A stretch of 64,000 bases of DNA from Butyrivibrio fibrisolvens (GCF_037113525.1 NZ_CP146963.1:4092001-4156000), one strand, 5' to 3'; numbered from the stretch's first letter, positions 9,443 through 19,856 are shown. A program made the numbers and translations. Notes: a model not told the origin generated them from the sequence alone.

Positions 9443-10474
9443 TCAGATCAGCCTGTCAAAGCTACGCCTTAGCTCATCCATACATGCAACTACATACTCT
9501 GCCGCATCCGGTTTGAATTTAGGCTGAGATACAAAGTTATCATAGTATACATTATCCGAATTTAGTTTTTTAATCAAGGCTATAGTATCTGAATTATCTC
9601 CATCGAAGTCCCATAGAAGTACTGCATCTGTATTTATCACATTCGGCTCAGGCTTACCTAGGCAGCCCTGATATATAGGAATAGCTCCGCATTTAAAAGC
9701 ATCAAATATCTTCTCTGTTACATATCCCGGTGCATCAACATTTTCAGGGCATATGTTAAATTTAAATTCTGACAGATATTTATTCTTGTCATTGTCATAA
9801 TCTTCCCAGAGCTCTTTGGTGTTATTGCGCCATTTACCGGCAATACTAATATCACATACACCTTCAAGACTCTTTAAGATATCTGACCTTGTCCCCCAGA
9901 AATCATGCGATGCAAGAAGGAGGGTATCCTTCCTGCCTGTAGAACGAACTGCATTTATCTCATCTATGGTTCTCTTAATATCATCATGAGTACAGTCAGG
10001 ATCAAAGACATATGTAAGCCATAAAGGAAAGCGGATATATTTTGTCTTCCTGCTCCCTTCAAATCCCAGAAGTGAATCCTCTTCTCTATTACCAAAACCT
10101 ATAGCAAGATCCACTTCTCCAGCTCCATAATTACCATACAGCTTTCTTCTGTCAGCCCATATCCTGTCTTCTATAGGATCTGTCTTTAGTATTCTGTGTA
10201 AAACCGGCTGTTCAAGATTTTCTCCGGAAAAGAATATCTTGGCTCCATCAAAATCTTCCTTCAATTTACTATAAGGTCCAAAAATACTATAGAATCTGAT
10301 CCTGCGCTCAGGGTCTTTATTCCCAGCATCAATAAATCTTGCAAACCAGTTCTTATGCGGATCTTCTCTCCACCAGTTAGCAAAAGTCATAACACCATTA
10401 CGAGTAACTTCACGTTCTCTGTTCCAATTATGTGATTCTCTTAAATATCTTGCATAAAAGTGAATTATGTTCAT
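9443..10474 (-). CDS. GT10 alpha-1,3/1,4-fucosyltransferase family protein
   Basis: 343 residues. The diagnostic GT10 donor-binding stretch lies at 239-270 and includes FNICPENVDAPGYVTEKIFD and CGAIPIYQG, with the basic residue K255 after E254. The N-terminal half has the acceptor-domain stretch (GAKIFFSGENL). Family members transfer fucose from GDP-fucose, typically to GlcNAc-containing acceptors; related bacterial enzymes build Lewis-type structures. No membrane anchor, so cytosolic. No GDP-fucose synthesis genes are in the window. Family certain, acceptor unknown. Confidence 0.93.
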   Translation of the reverse strand: MNIIHFYARYLRESHNWNREREVTRNGVMTFANWWREDPHKNWFARFIDAGNKDPERRIRFYSIFGPYSKLKEDFDGAKIFFSGENLEQPVLHRILKTDPIEDRIWADRRKLYGNYGAGEVDLAIGFGNREEDSLLGFEGSRKTKYIRFPLWLTYVFDPDCTHDDIKRTIDEINAVRSTGRKDTLLLASHDFWGTRSDILKSLEGVCDISIAGKWRNNTKELWEDYDNDKNKYLSEFKFNICPENVDAPGYVTEKIFDAFKCGAIPIYQGCLGKPEPNVINTDAVLLWDFDGDNSDTIALIKKLNSDNVYYDNFVSQPKFKPDAAEYVVACMDELRRSFDRLI

Positions 10475-10519
10475 ATGTCCGCCTTGTACTAAATTAGATA
10501 CTTTTATTGATAATTCGTC

Positions 10520-11593
10520 TCACGTCTTCATTTTAACCAAAGATAACAGAGGCTCAAATTTAATCGCTGCTGCCAGTTTATAAGCCATTCTCTTTTTAAA
10601 TGGCAGATATTTTGACCTCGCATATACTGACGCATCTTTCTTTATCTCTTTTTCAAATTCTGCGAGTTCTTCAGGCTTTATGTTTTTGTTTTTTCTAAAC
10701 CAGTAATCCAGGTAAAACATATACCTGAAATGATAGTTCACTGCAAGTGAAGCTATCTCATTATCTCCTGCATTGGCAAAATATTCGCAGGCACTTCTTG
10801 TAGCAGGAATGGCATCAAGGTGTCTTATATCAAGTTCCTTTGTCATGATACTATCAGGTCTTACTGAATAATAATATAAGACCTTATTTACATAAGCGAC
10901 AACCTCAGCATTATATAAAAGCTTAAAGGTAGTATATGTATCCTCATGGATCTTTCCTTTTGGAAATGTCAGATCAAGCTTTTCAAAAAGATCACGTCTG
11001 TAGATTTTGCCCCAAGTTGTAAATGACCAACCATGTGCTCTTGACAGATATGTATTCTTAACTGCCTCTCTGGCTGAAACCACCTGAGTACTGCCTTTTT
11101 TCAACTTCCCTTTTGTTTCTGCTGATGATGTAACATCTTTAGATTTTTCTCTATCTTCAGATGTTTTTTTATCTTCAGATACTTTACTATCAGCAGATAC
11201 TTCATCTCCACTCGAAACTACTTTTCTTATATAATCCGCTACTCCAACCTGTGCTCCGGTAGCTTCCATTCTTGTTACAATACGCTCTATGAATTGAAGA
11301 TGAATGGTATCATCAGAGTCAACAAAGGTAACATACTTACCTGTTGCCTTTTTAAGTCCTGCATTACGGGCATCAGAAAGTCCCCCGTTTTCTTTATGGA
11401 TCACATTAAACTTCTTGTGGTTTTTCTTCGCAAATTTATCAGCGATTTCTCCCGAGCCATCTGTTGAGCCGTCATCAACAAGCCATACTTCGATGTTTTG
11501 ATATGTCTGAGCATCAATTGATTTCAAGCATCTTTTCAAATAATCTTTAACGTTATAGATCGGTACTATTACAGATACAAGTGCGCTTGTCAT
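10520..11593 (-). CDS. GT2 glycosyltransferase with charged low-complexity insert
   Basis: About 357 residues counting from ATG 11593, which overlaps the upstream stop as ATGA and has GGAGGG four bases before it; a longer frame from 11668 would run into the upstream gene. Standard EpsJ/CpsI-like GT2 core: VSVIVPIYNVKDYLKRCL, DDGSTDGS, HKENGGLSDARNAGL and DSDD. A roughly 44-residue stretch rich in Ser, Glu, Asp and Lys (about residues 127-170, repeated SED/SAD-K units) separates this core from the C-terminal helices and is unusual for the family. Substrate unknown. Confidence 0.9.
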   Translation of the reverse strand: MTSALVSVIVPIYNVKDYLKRCLKSIDAQTYQNIEVWLVDDGSTDGSGEIADKFAKKNHKKFNVIHKENGGLSDARNAGLKKATGKYVTFVDSDDTIHLQFIERIVTRMEATGAQVGVADYIRKVVSSGDEVSADSKVSEDKKTSEDREKSKDVTSSAETKGKLKKGSTQVVSAREAVKNTYLSRAHGWSFTTWGKIYRRDLFEKLDLTFPKGKIHEDTYTTFKLLYNAEVVAYVNKVLYYYSVRPDSIMTKELDIRHLDAIPATRSACEYFANAGDNEIASLAVNYHFRYMFYLDYWFRKNKNIKPEELAEFEKEIKKDASVYARSKYLPFKKRMAYKLAAAIKFEPLLSLVKMKT

Positions 11594-13263
11594 AAATCCC
11601 TCCGAATAAAAATATCTGCAACTGAAGTAGTTATCTGAGTATACCCTTGTTCTGTCATATAGTCCCAAAGATATCCTTCACGTGGATTCCACTCATTCAT
11701 GTGTTCTCCACCATCCATACCATTAGTAATTCCTATATCTTCATTAAATATTACTACAATATCCGGTATATTCTCCGGATGAATCTCTTCATATATTTCA
11801 AGCTGTTCATTCATAAGAGCTATACGCCATGGTGTCTGTGCTGCAAATTTATACTCAGTACATAAATATGCCCAAGGAAGAAATTTACTGTAAAAAATCT
11901 TCAGTTCTGAATCAGGATATTTTTGTTCAAAGTCCTTAAGAACAGCATATACTTCATCATACTGTTCTGCATCTTCAGCTTCTGCCATAAGTCCCTTAGC
12001 CGGTCCCTGACAAATTCTGGTATTAAGAGCACTTCTGTCGGCGGTATCTCTGTAGATTGGTCCAAACACGCGAACAAAGCAGGAAGAAATAATCATCAAT
12101 ACAAATAGCATAGCTATTATTCGCTTATTTGATTCGCTATATTTTTCGTTATTTTCAATCACATAATCATAAATAATAGCAACCGCTGCCAATGAGGATA
12201 CCACAAGTCCGGTACAAAGGCATGTAGCACAGGTATCAGATCCCAGCCAGAATGCAAAAGCCATCACAAGACCTGAAATATACATTATAATGGGCCACTT
12301 AGATATAAGCTCTTTTATACCTTTGCCGCTTCTGTCTAAAATCATTCTAACTATATATGCAGCTCCTATAAAACTAATCTGAATATATACCGTTCCTGTA
12401 CTGGTAAATCCCTCTCCAAAGATCAGCATAAGAACAAAAGCAATTAAAGATGTATATATAAATGTATTATTGCTGACCGGTCTTTTTCTAAAACGCATAA
12501 TGATCAGTACTATCATCACTACAGCGCCGGTAAGGCAATTAAGCCCCAAAGTCAGAATAGTCTTAATTATCTTGGTCAATGTACTAAGATCAGCATAGTC
12601 AGGGTTCTCGATCACATATTGTAAATTGATCATAAGTTCTTCTATGGAAGAATTATAAAGTATCTGCCATAGATAAACAGTTGCAGCTATTACAACCCCG
12701 ATTGCAAACCAAAACGCTTTCCTATTTCGAAACATGGCAGCAATCCAAATAATAAAAATAAATGGGGCTAAAAACGGCATGCAGATAACAGCTAATGACG
12801 TAAATATGCCAGCCAGAATCATATATACTCCAAATCCTTTTTCAATAAATATAAGCGCAAGTATCATAAAGGATGGATAGAGCTGATAATAGCTAAGCCC
12901 CATTACGTTCTGCCTTGCATAGAATAAATAAAGAAGAGCTGCTGTTAAAGAAACATTCTTGTTCTTATGCATATTTCTAAATATGAATACAGCAACTAAA
13001 ACTGCCAAGACAAGATATGTGATCCTTCCAGCCAGAATAATTCCTGTTCCGTCCGGAACAAAAAAGGTATATATTTTATAGAATGGTTTTAGTAAAACTG
13101 AAGAAAACTGTGAAGGGTACCACTCATCCACAAAAGGGCGATCTCCCTGGCTCAGTCTCTTAGCCAGGGCATAATAATATGATTCATCTGTCTGATCAAA
13201 GCCAAGAAAGCTCCTGTATAAAAGAAGAGCCGCAGCTATGATCAATATCAATATATAGCTCAT
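11590..13263 (-). CDS. GT-C-like polytopic glycosyltransferase
   Basis: 557 residues with about ten membrane helices. D26-E27 in FDQTDESYYY, in the first extracytoplasmic loop, matches the acidic metal/catalytic site of ArnT/PMT-like GT-C enzymes, followed by WYPSQFSSVLLKPFY. The C-terminal 130 residues form an extracytoplasmic domain. Such enzymes take polyprenyl-phosphate sugars, which the GtrB-like GT2s of this cluster could supply. It overlaps the polymerase gene upstream by four bases and the GT2 downstream by four (ATGA both ends), so all three are translationally coupled. Confidence 0.78.
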   Translation of the reverse strand: MSYILILIIAAALLLYRSFLGFDQTDESYYYALAKRLSQGDRPFVDEWYPSQFSSVLLKPFYKIYTFFVPDGTGIILAGRITYLVLAVLVAVFIFRNMHKNKNVSLTAALLYLFYARQNVMGLSYYQLYPSFMILALIFIEKGFGVYMILAGIFTSLAVICMPFLAPFIFIIWIAAMFRNRKAFWFAIGVVIAATVYLWQILYNSSIEELMINLQYVIENPDYADLSTLTKIIKTILTLGLNCLTGAVVMIVLIIMRFRKRPVSNNTFIYTSLIAFVLMLIFGEGFTSTGTVYIQISFIGAAYIVRMILDRSGKGIKELISKWPIIMYISGLVMAFAFWLGSDTCATCLCTGLVVSSLAAVAIIYDYVIENNEKYSESNKRIIAMLFVLMIISSCFVRVFGPIYRDTADRSALNTRICQGPAKGLMAEAEDAEQYDEVYAVLKDFEQKYPDSELKIFYSKFLPWAYLCTEYKFAAQTPWRIALMNEQLEIYEEIHPENIPDIVVIFNEDIGITNGMDGGEHMNEWNPREGYLWDYMTEQGYTQITTSVADIFIRRDL

Positions 13264-14882
13264 TTTCTTTTGCTCCTGAATCGGGCCGTACCAAGAGATA
13301 CCAATACAACACCAAGTGCACCTGTATAAAGTCCTACAGCCAACGCCCGCCTGTTATATTCTATAATAGGAGTAAGTCCATCATATGCGTACATAGGAGT
13401 ACCTTCCCCTGTATAATCAAGGATTATCTCTCCCTTTTCTTCAAGTTCTGCTACATCTTCTAACGTAAGCATCGTCTCAGGCCAGTCAGCTTCTTCATTG
13501 ATATCATAATTAACATACATTGTAGTTGGATGTTGTACAGCAACGTAATAACCTATAATTGAGGCTATACACATTATTGCAAACAAAATACCGAATCTAA
13601 CCTTACTTTCAGTTATTCTTTTAATAATATCCTCGCAATATCCGGCCACTCTATCTACTAACAACGCATTGCTATTAACTACAATATCCCCAGCTTTGAT
13701 AATATGAATTTCTTTATTCCAAAACGACGGAAGCTTTTTTGAAATCTTATCTGATAATTCAAAGATCTGCATTCCAATCAGTACAAAAGCCATATTTCTG
13801 TATGATGAATTAAACATGAAGGGTTCTGTAACTCCAGCAACACATATACCAAGCATTATTGCCAGTTCAACATTTCTTCCCTTTTTATTAAGCGAATATA
13901 TTGTATATAAAAGAAACAAAATAAGAATTACAAAAGGAATAACCCCAAGCTGTCTTAGTCCATATACATAAGAACAGTCCATAGTATAGTTATAGTTTTC
14001 CAGCTCTTCAGGCAAAAATCTCATACCAAAAAAAGTTGCCGGCTGCATAGTCAAAAAATACTTTGAAAGATAGAAACGTGTATTTAATGCTTTATTTATA
14101 ATATCAAAAAGATGTCCTTTGATCACAAGTGGTCCAATCAGAGCAAATGCAAGGCATATTGGAAGTACCATCTGTGACAGAACTCCCCACAACTTTCTTG
14201 CCTTAGGAATTGAGGTTAAGCAGAAATTAATTATAAGGTATACTGTCACTGCTATAGCACCTGTAAAACTAAATGTATATCCAAATACAATCACATTACC
14301 GAGCATAAGAAAAATGCTTATCTTAAGCATCTGCACAGCAGATCTGTTCCTTACAAAATACAGGATCAGCATAGTAAGTATCAAATATGTAATGTGGGTT
14401 ACATTAGGATGCGGATATCCAAGTCCATGACAGATAATATACATACCTATCTTGTGATGAAGCCTGTAATACTCACTGACAATTCCTGATAATGTAAGAA
14501 ATGCCATCACCGGATAAGCAAATCCAAGAATAAGAAGGGCTGTTTTAAATACCTTCTTCTCAGGAACATCTTTTATACCCGCAACCAGTGTCATATAAAA
14601 AAGAAAGCCCCTCTGATCAGTATTAAGAACGACCATGAATCCGCATATCAAAAGAACAGACATCCAGCAAAGCTCAAATATGCTGTGTCTGGACATAAGG
14701 ACCTTCAATCCAAAAAGAGTCATTCCTACTACTATAGATATGTTATATAAAAGCTGTCCGTCATAAAGGCCAATTGCCTTTGCAAAGAACATGACCGCAA
14801 AATAAAGAAGGTAACAGTACTGTGCTGCTGTTACCTTGTTATCATCTGAAGTTTGATTAGTTATTGTCTTAACGTTAGACAT
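13260..14882 (-). CDS. wzy: O-antigen ligase/polymerase-like membrane protein (Wzy candidate)
   Basis: 540 residues, about twelve hydrophobic helices in residues 15-470 and a C-terminal segment (about 445-530) with an extracytoplasmic loop between two helices. The pattern of many helices with a larger periplasmic-type loop holding GLGYPHPNVTHITYL, plus conserved placement beside a Wzx flippase, fits a Wzy polymerase. Sequence motifs in Wzy are weak, so the call rests on topology and context. The C-terminal loop (residues 470-515) is larger than usual. Ends with an ATGA overlap into the GT-C-like gene. Confidence 0.74.
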   Translation of the reverse strand: MSNVKTITNQTSDDNKVTAAQYCYLLYFAVMFFAKAIGLYDGQLLYNISIVVGMTLFGLKVLMSRHSIFELCWMSVLLICGFMVVLNTDQRGFLFYMTLVAGIKDVPEKKVFKTALLILGFAYPVMAFLTLSGIVSEYYRLHHKIGMYIICHGLGYPHPNVTHITYLILTMLILYFVRNRSAVQMLKISIFLMLGNVIVFGYTFSFTGAIAVTVYLIINFCLTSIPKARKLWGVLSQMVLPICLAFALIGPLVIKGHLFDIINKALNTRFYLSKYFLTMQPATFFGMRFLPEELENYNYTMDCSYVYGLRQLGVIPFVILILFLLYTIYSLNKKGRNVELAIMLGICVAGVTEPFMFNSSYRNMAFVLIGMQIFELSDKISKKLPSFWNKEIHIIKAGDIVVNSNALLVDRVAGYCEDIIKRITESKVRFGILFAIMCIASIIGYYVAVQHPTTMYVNYDINEEADWPETMLTLEDVAELEEKGEIILDYTGEGTPMYAYDGLTPIIEYNRRALAVGLYTGALGVVLVSLGTARFRSKRK

Positions 14883-14897
14883 AATATACCTGCTATT

Positions 14898-16043
14898 TTA
14901 TCCGTTATAAAGCTCAATCGTTGCATCAGTCATCTTGTCCCAGTTGTACTTGTCACAGATATAATCTGCTGCCATATCTTCATACTGCTTAACTGTTTCA
15001 GGATGATCTATAAGGAATCTTACTTTATTACCTAGATCTTCTACATCGCTCTTTTTAAAAGATACTGCCTTATCTCCAACAACTTCTATATTCTCATCAA
15101 TATCACTTACAAGGCAGCACCTTCCATAACTCATGCCTTCAAGAAGGCTTATGGACATGCCTTCTACATCACTTGGAAGGCAGAAGGTATAAGCATTTGA
15201 ACAAAGCTCTTCAAGTTCCTGATCGTGTATAAAGTCAGTAAGGATAACTCTTGGATCCTCTGCTGCCATACGTCTTATCTGTTCCATATATTCAGCAGCA
15301 TTGGAAAATCCCCCTGCTACTACTATCTTCATATCAGAATCAATATTCTTATATGCTTCAAGAAGATAGTGAATACCCTTTTCAGGAACTATACGGCATA
15401 AGGTCATTATATAATCGTGACCCTTAAGCCCATACTTCTTAGTGATAAGATCGGGCTTTCTGATAACAGGCCTTGATATTCCATTAGGAATATAGTGGGT
15501 ATCACGGCCATAGGTCTCTTTAAAATATTCCTGAACATTTTTGGACAAGACTATGACTTCGTCTGCATACTTTGCGGCCATCTTCTCACCTGTCATGAGC
15601 ATCTTGGATGCAAAGTTACCCCATTTTGCTCTCTGCCAGTCAAGACCGTGAATGGTTGCTATTACTTTCTTACCAAAAAGTTTTGGAAGCCACAGCATAA
15701 GACAGGGGCCTTCTGCATGATAATGAATAACATCATATCCTCCAAAGAGGGCTCTGATAGTTGCAAAGAAAGCATATACTATAGCATTAAGCTTTCCGTT
15801 ATTTAATGTCGGAACAACTATTATCCTGATATCATCGAAATAAAGTCCGGGCTTTCCAGCAACTTTATTTCTCGGCTGCTTGTGCTTCTGGTAACGATTG
15901 TAACAGTCAACAACGTGTCCCTTATCACGAAGTCTTGTAGCAAGTTCCCATACTACAACTTCTACGCCGCCTTCGCGGGACGGAACACGCTTCTGTCCTA
16001 TCATTGCTATATGAAGTTTTGATTTATTTTTATTAGAATGCAT
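14898..16043 (-). CDS. GT4 glycosyltransferase, DUF1972/rhamnosyltransferase-like
   Basis: About 381 residues from ATG 16043 (a TTG at 16067 is also in frame; neither has a clear ribosome site). The N-terminus IAMIGQKRVPSREGGVEVVV is typical of the DUF1972/Cps2T-WchF group, which adds L-rhamnose early in capsule repeat units. The C-terminal donor domain has RIVPEKGIHYLLEAY and E-G-M-S-x3-L-E (DVEGMSISLLEGMSYG). Acts in the cytoplasm on the lipid-linked acceptor. Rhamnose specificity is inferred from similarity only. Confidence 0.85.
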   Translation of the reverse strand: MHSNKNKSKLHIAMIGQKRVPSREGGVEVVVWELATRLRDKGHVVDCYNRYQKHKQPRNKVAGKPGLYFDDIRIIVVPTLNNGKLNAIVYAFFATIRALFGGYDVIHYHAEGPCLMLWLPKLFGKKVIATIHGLDWQRAKWGNFASKMLMTGEKMAAKYADEVIVLSKNVQEYFKETYGRDTHYIPNGISRPVIRKPDLITKKYGLKGHDYIMTLCRIVPEKGIHYLLEAYKNIDSDMKIVVAGGFSNAAEYMEQIRRMAAEDPRVILTDFIHDQELEELCSNAYTFCLPSDVEGMSISLLEGMSYGRCCLVSDIDENIEVVGDKAVSFKKSDVEDLGNKVRFLIDHPETVKQYEDMAADYICDKYNWDKMTDATIELYNG

Positions 16044-16093
16044 TTTCGCTTTGACATCCCATACCAATCATATTTTAGCTATCAGGCTTATGA

Positions 16094-16969
16094 TCACACT
16101 TCGCCGCCTACAAGGTCGCACTTATCACAGAGCATAAGGCCTTTTCTTCCGATCTTCTTCATAGCTTCTCTTATCTGCATATGCTCTTTAGAATACCAGG
16201 CTTGCTGTACAGTCATCTTATTAAGATCACCAAGATCATACTTGCCAAGTGCATCTGCTGCACAAAGACTGACATGTCCATCAGGTCTAATTATAAACTG
16301 CTGAAAAGGAAGGACGCACTTAGCCTTACTTCTATGGGCTACTTCCTTCTTATTAGGTGACTGTCCACCTCTTGAGTTCAAAATCTCATGCTTAAGACGA
16401 AGGCTGAACAGAACTTTTGGCTGAAGCTCTTCATGCTGCTCAACATATTCATATATAGGCTTAAGATTAGGACTTAATACCTGCTCATCACTATAATCAT
16501 CAATGACCATCTCATCAAGATACTGCATGATATCTATGAACTTCTCAAGAGTCATTACAGTACCATTAGTATAGAGATGCCACTTGGCATTCGGAATCTT
16601 CTCCTTGGCATACTTCTGGAAATCAATGATCCTTGGATCAAGGAAGGGCTCATTATTACTAAAAAGAGCTATCTGACCTCTATAATCCCACTGAGCAATC
16701 TCATCTATGATCTTATAAAAAAGCTCATCTGTCATTTTTGCATATGGCCTTTGAGGTTCATGTACATTAACAGGACAGAAAGGACAATCTCCATTACATC
16801 TGTTAACTGTCTCAATCTCTATTTCAGTAGGCTGCGGAAGGTTATTCATATCATATGAATTCACCATACGATCATTAGCCTTCTCCATTCCTGTCTTTAC
16901 AAACTTGTGATAGAAATCCTTTATTACGCTTTTGTCACGGAAGGAATTTCTTTTTTCTACTCTAACCAT
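16094..16969 (-). CDS. Radical SAM protein with SPASM-like C-terminus
   Basis: 291 residues. C58-x3-C62-x2-C65 (NRCNGDCPFCPV) binds the 4Fe-4S cluster that cleaves S-adenosylmethionine; LFSNNEPFLDP is the GGE-like loop. A cysteine-containing C-terminal region (KCVLPFQQF, VSLCAADAL, LCDKCDL) resembles a SPASM auxiliary-cluster domain. It sits between two GT4 genes, so the substrate may be a sugar, nucleotide sugar or lipid-linked intermediate; I cannot name the reaction. A second radical SAM gene occurs at 50345 in the other polysaccharide block. Confidence 0.88.
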   Translation of the reverse strand: MVRVEKRNSFRDKSVIKDFYHKFVKTGMEKANDRMVNSYDMNNLPQPTEIEIETVNRCNGDCPFCPVNVHEPQRPYAKMTDELFYKIIDEIAQWDYRGQIALFSNNEPFLDPRIIDFQKYAKEKIPNAKWHLYTNGTVMTLEKFIDIMQYLDEMVIDDYSDEQVLSPNLKPIYEYVEQHEELQPKVLFSLRLKHEILNSRGGQSPNKKEVAHRSKAKCVLPFQQFIIRPDGHVSLCAADALGKYDLGDLNKMTVQQAWYSKEHMQIREAMKKIGRKGLMLCDKCDLVGGEV

Positions 16970-16998
16970 CTAGATCTCCAACTTTCAGGATATATTTA

Positions 16999-18309
16999 TT
17001 ATCTTGTGTAAATTTTCATGAGTTTCTCTGCATATACTGCTGCATCATCAAAGAGACCTGCTTTACAATTCAAGCGGTACTGTTTAAGTTTACCCGTATC
17101 ATTATAAAGGCTTTGAACCTTTTTGACCAGCGCACTTACATCGCCGCTTTCAAACGTCTCTCCGGTAGCGTTATCAGAGCCCTTTTCAATAGTATTTATG
17201 AGTTCCGGAATACCACCTATATCAGCTCCCATTACAGGTGTTCCAAGAGCTATAGATTCCATAACAGAATATGGACAGTTCTCGTACCATTCTGATGGAT
17301 AGATAGTAAATGCAGCGTTCTTTATAAGTTGTCTTAACTCATCCCCTGATTTAAATCCAAGGTTAACGACATTGGAACCTGCACCGTTTATCTCATTGAC
17401 AACTCCGACCATTACAGCGTTTGCTCTTGAGTCAACAGCAGCTTCAAGAGGTCCCTTACCTGCAAATACAAAAGTGATCTCAGGGAGCCTTTCTGAAGCA
17501 TTAAGGATCGTACCTATTCCCTTCTCCGTACTATACCTTCCAAAATACAGAACATAGGTGTGTTCCGGCAGTTTATAATCAGCCGGTTCTATAGTTGGCA
17601 TCTGTTTATTAGCAGCAGTCTTGACTTCTTCAGGAAGGAAGTTATGCATTGCTATAGTCTTACCTGCAAATAATGGATTCGTATCCATCTTCTTCTTCAT
17701 AAACTCTGAAGGGCAGATAATGGCATCAATGTATGAATACGCTTTATTGCTCTTCCAATATTCCGCCTCTAAGCTTCCGATAACACTCTTTAACAGGCTT
17801 CCATGAATGCACCTGTTCTTAGTACAGTTACCAAAGCGCCCGCCAATACACTTCTCACAATTAGCTCCGCTCTTTAAGTCCCTAAGCATATGATTAGGGC
17901 ATATAAGCTGGTAATCATGGGCAGTATATACTATCTTACACTTGTGACCTGTTTCCGTCCTCCAGGCATCAATTTCCAGGATTATAGAAGGTGTCAGCTG
18001 ATAATTGAAATTATTAAGGTGGCACACATCAGGCTCATAGTCATCAAGTACAAGTCTTATCTTCTTCCTTGCTTCCTTTGAATATATTGTCTTAAAGGGA
18101 TAAGTTATCTTAGAAAAAACAGAGCCCCCATGAAAGTCCATATCCTTAGTATAGGCATCCATATTGTTGCCTACACATCTGCCTTCATGCTCCATTCCAA
18201 AATACTGGACTTCATGTCCAATACTTTGGAAATACTGGCCAAGACCAAACATATATGTCTCAGATCCACCATTGGGATAGAGGAATTTATTGATCATCAA
18301 AATCTTCAT
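16999..18309 (-). CDS. GT4 glycosyltransferase
   Basis: 436-residue GT-B enzyme. MKILMINKFLYPNGGSETYM is the acceptor-domain start; HDYQLICPN and a cysteine-rich loop (NCEKCIGGRFGNCTKNRC, about residues 148-165) mark a well-known subfamily of capsule GT4s in which these cysteines may hold a structural zinc. The donor domain carries YFGRYSTEKGIGTI and E-N-C-P-Y-S-V-M-E near residue 340. Follows the Wzx gene by 62 bp. Sugar specificity unknown. Confidence 0.9.
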   Translation of the reverse strand: MKILMINKFLYPNGGSETYMFGLGQYFQSIGHEVQYFGMEHEGRCVGNNMDAYTKDMDFHGGSVFSKITYPFKTIYSKEARKKIRLVLDDYEPDVCHLNNFNYQLTPSIILEIDAWRTETGHKCKIVYTAHDYQLICPNHMLRDLKSGANCEKCIGGRFGNCTKNRCIHGSLLKSVIGSLEAEYWKSNKAYSYIDAIICPSEFMKKKMDTNPLFAGKTIAMHNFLPEEVKTAANKQMPTIEPADYKLPEHTYVLYFGRYSTEKGIGTILNASERLPEITFVFAGKGPLEAAVDSRANAVMVGVVNEINGAGSNVVNLGFKSGDELRQLIKNAAFTIYPSEWYENCPYSVMESIALGTPVMGADIGGIPELINTIEKGSDNATGETFESGDVSALVKKVQSLYNDTGKLKQYRLNCKAGLFDDAAVYAEKLMKIYTR

Positions 18310-18371
18310 ATAAAGCCATCCACTTCAGTAAAGTATCTAAAATCAAAATCTATAAAGGACCAAAACTACTA

Positions 18372-19844
18372 TTATTTACCTATCTTCAATACCTTTCTAA
18401 ACACAGGGATAATAGTACTTTGAGCAAATTCATCCTTAACCGCTATCAAAGTCACAAGATATGCAATACCGCTTACAACTATAGCTATGAGAAGCCTTAT
18501 TATCACATTTTCTATCAACACCTTGAACGCAATACAAATAATAAAAACAAATATAGTACCCAATATAGGACCGGTAATGATCTTGCCTACATTAGAAAGC
18601 CTTATCTCTGCAGGCTTTCCGATCATACTTATAACCATGATAACAATATTCGCAGCAACAGTTGTAATAGCTGCTCCGTGTATTCCCAGCGGAGGTATCA
18701 GTATGCAGTTAGTTATTGCATTTATGACCATACCTGACATGCAGGCTCTCATGAACTGCTTTTCTCTCTTAGCTGGAATCAGGATTATATTACCAAAGAA
18801 GCTTCCAACCAGCATAAACAGCATGCTAAAAGAAAGTATCCTTACTACTCCTGCCGAAGGCAAATATTCTGCCCCACCAATAAGAGTCAATATCTCTTCC
18901 GGCATTACAAGAAGCCCTGCAAAGCATGGAAGTGCAACAGCAAGCATAAATGAAACCGTATACCTGTACAAGCTATTGAGCTGTTCATTATCATTATTAT
19001 CAAATGCCTTAGTCATCTGAGGCATGATCACAAATATGATCGCATTGGCAAGCTGGGTTACAAAGTTGATCAAATATGCAGCTGTAGTATATAACCCAAC
19101 CGCCGTATCATCCTTGATAACACCGATCATTGTTATATCAAGATTATTCAGGATATGCTGTGCCAATATCATAGTAACCATGGTCACTATTGGCCCGGTA
19201 TGTCTCTTCCAGTCCATGTGAGTAGTAAATCTTACATGGCAATACTTTTTTCTATAAAAAACATTGGCTATATAGGCGCCGCTTGATGCAATAATAGCAG
19301 TAACAGCATATGCCTTGTAATGCTCTCTGGAACGGACAAATGCAAACATGCATATAAGTGCCAATATCTGAAATACAGCCGTTCTTATAGTTATGTACCG
19401 AAAATCCTCCATGGCTGTATTGAGCCAGTCGGTTCCGATAACAGTAAGGATAATTCCTAGACTTTGGATCAGAATAAGAGTCTTATATCCGCTAAGTTTA
19501 GGAACAAATAATGTGCACAGGATGAGTACAACATACGCTACTACAGCCATACAGATATTGATCGAATATATCTGACTTGAAGTCTTCTCAAGTTCCTTCT
19601 TATCATCCTTAACAAGGCTACATTCTCTGATGGCATATGATGTAATACCAAGAGTTGTGATAAGGGAAAAATAGCTGACAAACGAAGATGAAAAATTAAC
19701 CTTACCTACATTCTCAGCTCCCAATACCCTGCTGATATAAGGAAAAGTAATAAGCGGATATATAATACTCGATATTGTTCTTATAGTATTAAAGACAGTA
19801 TTCTTTTGTACTGACGGAGAATCATTCTCAATGCCCTGTCCCAA
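18372..19844 (-). CDS. wzx: Wzx-type oligosaccharide flippase
   Basis: 490 residues with about 12-14 hydrophobic helices; N-terminal NTIRTISSIIYPLITFPYIS and GAENVGKVNFSSSF are typical of the RfbX/Wzx polysaccharide-transport group. Moves the lipid-linked repeat unit across the membrane. Starts with TTG: AGAGGA lies about six bases upstream and no ATG fits. Follows the TagA-domain gene by 12 bp. Confidence 0.91.
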   Translation of the reverse strand: MGQGIENDSPSVQKNTVFNTIRTISSIIYPLITFPYISRVLGAENVGKVNFSSSFVSYFSLITTLGITSYAIRECSLVKDDKKELEKTSSQIYSINICMAVVAYVVLILCTLFVPKLSGYKTLILIQSLGIILTVIGTDWLNTAMEDFRYITIRTAVFQILALICMFAFVRSREHYKAYAVTAIIASSGAYIANVFYRKKYCHVRFTTHMDWKRHTGPIVTMVTMILAQHILNNLDITMIGVIKDDTAVGLYTTAAYLINFVTQLANAIIFVIMPQMTKAFDNNDNEQLNSLYRYTVSFMLAVALPCFAGLLVMPEEILTLIGGAEYLPSAGVVRILSFSMLFMLVGSFFGNIILIPAKREKQFMRACMSGMVINAITNCILIPPLGIHGAAITTVAANIVIMVISMIGKPAEIRLSNVGKIITGPILGTIFVFIICIAFKVLIENVIIRLLIAIVVSGIAYLVTLIAVKDEFAQSTIIPVFRKVLKIGK

Positions 19845-19856
19845 ATTTTGTCCTCT

